Assembly: GCA_004123355.1 (NCBI GenBank)
Contig: SCHM01000002.1
Span: forward strand, 8,901,569 to 8,965,568
Direction: 5' to 3'
DNA from: Amphirosellinia nigrospora
Taxonomy: Eukaryota; Ascomycota; Sordariomycetes; Xylariales; Xylariaceae
Length of the DNA: 64,000 bases
Below are positions 60,339-64,000 of this stretch, one piece after another; positions within the stretch are counted from its first letter, which is position 1, and each line of letters starts with the position of its first letter. Made by a program: the position numbers and the translations under genes. The notes under the pieces were generated by a model. The model was given only the letters and a program-made list of their open reading frames with translations, ran no database searches and was not told the origin of the DNA.

Positions 60339-63300
60339 GGCTGGGAAAAAAGCTGAAAGATGTTGAAGTTAGGAATTAGGCAACGCGAATTTGTGATGGG
60401 GGAAAGAAGCTTAAAGTGGATACTTGGATGGGCCGTTGTTAAGCCGTGTTGGGGCACCTACCTTAAATGGGGCCCTGGCTAATCTTCGGTAGATTTTGGT
60501 CGACGCACGGACCAATTACAGTTCGCTATTAAATTCTTGTGAAAGCTTTGTATCTGCTGGTTTTTCCTTCTTAACAATCACCGCTTGCCGAAGCTGGCGC
60601 TTTGCTGTTACAAATTCCACAGTAGCGCTGGTATTTTGAGTTGCCTTTCAGTAGGTTCCTCATCAATTGAGCGGCAGACCAATTTCTTTTCGTCCCGTAT
60701 CTACTGTCCTAGATTCTCGCAGCCTGATAGGATGGTTCGAAGGGTTGATACATGTGAGCTCCTAATGTGTGAGATAATGAAGAAGTTATGGCGTACGTTA
60801 TCCTTGGGACAAAGATATCCAGCACGCTGCATAGTTCATAGCTCCAGTCGGTTTGGAGGCAAGCATACTTGAACAAATTGTCTCTCAGCCAGGTAGGATT
60901 TGTAAACGAGCGTGATCCCTCATATTTCCTGGCTGCTCAATATGGCTGTTGCTAGTCATACGCATATGTTCGGGTTTTCAATGCGCTCTCTGCAAGTTTT
61001 GAGTTTCGTTGTAGATTCGACGGTGAGTAAGGAGCTGAGGGCTATGAAAACATAGCTGACGCCAGATTTCAGAAGAGCCTCTTTGAGTCCAGTCAATACG
61101 ATACGATAATTCCAAGGGGCAAGGTTCCGCGTCTGTAGGCCCGTGGGTTCCTGAAGAAAACTAGTCATCTGGTATAGCTTAATATGTGCCAAGAAAATTG
61201 CAGTTGGTAGATGTTTTAGAAACCTGGAGGCCTATTTCTGAAACATGTATCAAAACAATACAATCAATGCTTGTGACGTGTTACGGCACCTGCCGACGTA
61301 CACAATATCTTACTTGTAGGAAGACTCTAAAATGTTAGAAAGATCGGTAGGACAACGGCAAGTTCAGGCTTAGACTACCAACTCATGATGTAGGTAATAA
61401 CAGTAAGCGTATATACTACGGCTCACGGTAAATTACCAGGGACACCTATACTATGTAGGCATGAGTTGTGAAGTTTATAGGACTTTAATTGCCACCATCT
61501 ACTAACTTCCGTCTCGTCATGTCTATAATTTAGACAACCCAAGCAAAAACGACACGATGAGTCTACCCGACACACTATTTGCTCTGTCATTCCCATTGAT
61601 AACACAGGATTGAGGTAACTCGGGAACTTGAAATGTGATAGCAGCCTATTCGTACCAGAGCCGCCCCAATTGCAGGTGCTTCAAAGATTAGTGGGGGGTT
61701 CTATGCAACAGTAAGTAAACGCGATCAGAACCAGTCCAACACGAGAAAAGTAGTCTCCAAAATGTGACTTTAGCATGCATGCAAACATGAGAGGACTGGA
61801 CGCGAGGAGAGATAGGTAGGTACCTGGCCTCCGTTCTGGACCTAAATATGGGGAATTAATGCAGATCTAGACTTTGGTGACAATGGCTCAGGTCATGGCA
61901 TTTTGAGTATCTACTTGTCGCGGGGGGAAAAAGGGAAAAAAGAACGGAGTCTGGTGATTCTAGAACTGGCCTAGGTTTTGTTAAGTACCTAATCAGGACC
62001 GGGAGGGTCGAGCGACATTTATCTGCGAGCTGTTTAAGTGTCAAGTGCCTAGGCAGATAGACGCCAGGATGGCTTCTAGCCTAAGTAGGTAATCCAGAAA
62101 TAGGATCTCGTTTACACTACAGTAGCATTTCATACATACCTTATGGTAGACTCATGGCTGCTTCTAAAGGAGCAAAATAGATACAACCGGCTACGTAGGT
62201 ACCCGAATAGAAACAGACCATTGCCTGCCTTTCCGTTAATAAAGTATTGTTGAAATTTGAGACTACAAGTAAATTGACGCATCTCATCACTTGGTGCGTG
62301 TCCCTTTTAGGTGATGGAGATAGCAGCTGGTAATTGCGCTAGGTTATCTTTGGACAACTAATGACGACATTCAAATCAAAGTTGGTCAAAATGTTCTAGG
62401 GCAGGAGGTACACTAGCAGGTTATTGAGCAAGCTGTGCGGTATGCTGTACTCAGCTTGGGTAGCGCAAACTGCATGTAGCTTAGAGGATTTTGCCGAGGG
62501 ACCTACCAGCTACTGCGATCATCAGCCTGCAAGACATCATCACTCATTGGGTCATATGCTTCTTCCCCTTACACTACTTAGGTGAGTTGTTGCTCACCGG
62601 GCCGTATCTCGAGCGTCATAGTGGCCTGGTCCAAAGCGAATACGCAACAGCCAGTCGGGGCTTACTATCGTGCTCTATAAAGCGTTCCAATCTATTCCAA
62701 TCGCAGTTCCCAACATATCGCGCATTCTGCAATATATTACTCCGTACTTACCCATCGTTACTTGTCGACCCCTGTCGAGTACTTCTCACTTGCGCGGTTA
62801 GGAACAGGAAGGCTAAGCCCCCATGTCTAATTGATCCTTCATTGGCGCCCAGACCTGCCATCATTGGCGGCCGTCGGACAACTCCACTAATCCAGCGCGG
62901 TAAGGAAGCTCTTGCTCTTCCGCTTGACTGTTCAATCTATCTATCTATCTATCTATTTATCTGATTCCCATTTATCACTACCTATACTGTGCCGACACTG
63001 CCATCTTGCTGTCGTGCAGCACCTGTCTGTTCACGGTTTATCCGTCGTCCATGCGACGCTTCCACATACTCATCCGATGTTAATGAATCCCATCAGACTT
63101 TAAGCCATCCAACGCCACGCCCATTTGGTTGATTCCCGATTCCCGATCCCCTACGAGACTCAGCCCGGATATTGAAGTGCATGCGCCTACCGAACGCTAT
63201 CCAAGACAAAGCATCTACACCATAAGTCTCACCACCATTTTCTCCCGTCACGCAGCACAACTGGGAAACTTGGGCCCAAGTTCACCGAACGAGCTTTGCT

Positions 63301-63596
63301 TTTCGATATTGCCAGCCCGCCTAAACGCCGCCTAGCCAAGTATTATCTCGCAACATCGTCTCAAATGTCCTTGTTTTTCGGTTAAGCGTAGTAACGGGTT
63401 CTCGCGTCTCTTGGACCCTCAGGTCCACCAGTCGTCAAGCTGGATTCGTAAGTGTGGCTGATCTTGTGCAACATGCTCTGCGCCAATTACACGCGGCCTC
63501 GTCGGCAACTAGCAATCTAAAACAAGCTTGTTACTGCAGACAGCCGTGTTGATACTCCCGACGCTGTATGGAAACTTGAAATTGTAGGCTAATAAA
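60339..63596. other. Intergenic region, about 3.3 kb
   Basis: MRS6 promoter at left, then AT-rich DNA without a supported gene. The right part (about 62.5-63.6 kb) is C/T-rich with an ATTGG (CCAAT) motif near 62861, a microsatellite at 62935-62962, and a possible leader intron from GTAAGT at 63448 to TGCAG at 63538. This fits the promoter and 5' leader of the next gene. Confidence 0.5.
62935..62962. repeat. (ATCT)n microsatellite
   Basis: Seven ATCT units, the sixth changed to ATTT, in the probable promoter of the right-end gene. Confidence 0.9.
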
Positions 63597-64000
63597 ATGT
63601 CTCTCAGCTTCGCCCCAATTGCTGCTTGGTCGCAGCACCGGCCTGCGAGTCCCTCTCGGAAGCGAGCTTCTCTAGGTCATTTGCGATCATTGTCGAACAT
63701 GAACCCCTCTTCCAGTGCTTCTCCTCGCTCCCGACCATCGGCGAAATCCTTTTCTTCGTCGAATGTATTCGAGATCACGGTCCCGAGCGAGTCTGCCTCT
63801 CTTGCTCCGCCTCAGCTCAAAAAAATGGCGTCCTCACAATCCATCATGGAGGATGCGGATCATAGTACGCTCCCCGATCCAAGAGTGAGGGCCAGGTCCC
63901 CCGCAGATGGCACTGCCAGCCCCATGCATCATCCAGATCTGGACCAGGAGGTAGCCGCGCTCAGCACAAAACTCATCAACGCGATAAACCACCAGACTAC
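63597..64000 (+). CDS. Partial gene at the right edge, Sec2-like N-terminus (tentative)
   Basis: Open from ATG 63597 to the end of the window (134 codons) with no stop, so the protein is incomplete. It starts MSLSFAPIAAWSQHRPASPSRKRASL and is rich in Ser, Pro and Arg, i.e. probably disordered. The last visible residues, LDQEVAALSTKLINAINHQT, look like the start of a coiled coil. That helix resembles the beginning of the Sec2-type Rab exchange factor coiled coil in filamentous fungi, but this is a weak match from memory. The rest lies outside. The start could be later if the leader holds further exons. Confidence 0.6.
   Translation, partial: MSLSFAPIAAWSQHRPASPSRKRASLGHLRSLSNMNPSSSASPRSRPSAKSFSSSNVFEITVPSESASLAPPQLKKMASSQSIMEDADHSTLPDPRVRARSPADGTASPMHHPDLDQEVAALSTKLINAINHQT

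Noticed and set aside
62491-62964. 157-codon frame upstream of the right-end gene
   Set aside because: Starts at a non-ATG codon and ends in the ATCT microsatellite; looks like promoter/leader sequence.
1-64000. Secondary-metabolite cluster, CRISPR array, tRNA or rRNA genes
   Set aside because: No PKS/NRPS/terpene core enzyme, no spaced repeats, and no clear tRNA arm or rRNA motif were found by reading.

Overview
The window looks like nuclear DNA of a filamentous ascomycete (Pezizomycotina, probably Sordariomycetes or a relative). Genes are split by short introns of about 46-200 bp with GTRNGT donors, CTRAY branch points and YAG acceptors. The products are typical of such fungi: SCO1, choline kinase with its N-terminal domain, CmcJ-like oxidoreductase, CNL1, Set1-complex PHD protein, ferric reductase, RRP43, ALO1, REC8 and MRS6. 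No bacterial or viral gene, CRISPR array, rRNA or tRNA was recognised.

Layout. 1-2.3 kb has no gene. 2.3-14 kb holds five plus-strand genes: coiled-coil protein, SCO1, HAD hydrolase, choline kinase and CmcJ-like protein. 14-35 kb is gene-poor. It holds one two-finger C2H2 regulator (26.5-27.5 kb) and one clear mobile element, a 377-bp MITE with perfect 57-bp terminal inverted repeats and a perfect 9-bp target duplication (24,737-25,113). 35-36.6 kb encodes a secreted CE2-like SGNH esterase on minus. 39-60.3 kb is gene-dense and mixed in strand: CNL1(+), SPP1-like(-), ferric reductase(-), RRP43(+), a GIY-YIG-like unknown(-), ALO1(-), REC8(+), MRS6(-). 60.3-63.6 kb has no gene, and a partial plus-strand gene runs off the right end.

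The genes do not form an evident pathway. They are mostly housekeeping functions: mitochondrial copper delivery, phosphatidylcholine synthesis, RNA decay, erythroascorbate synthesis, meiotic cohesion, Rab prenylation, H3K4 methylation and endosomal sorting.

The most consequential observation is about the sequence itself. At least 16 frame breaks interrupt nine otherwise conserved genes, and every unambiguous one equals a single missing base, often in a C or G run. That points to a consensus deletion error in the assembly more than to pseudogenes. CE2, SPP1-like, CNL1 and CmcJ-like are fully intact. I found no convincing new defence, toxin or biosynthetic system. The MITE, an in-frame TAG in the GIY-YIG-like gene, and a long frame lacking any ATG are the features most worth checking.
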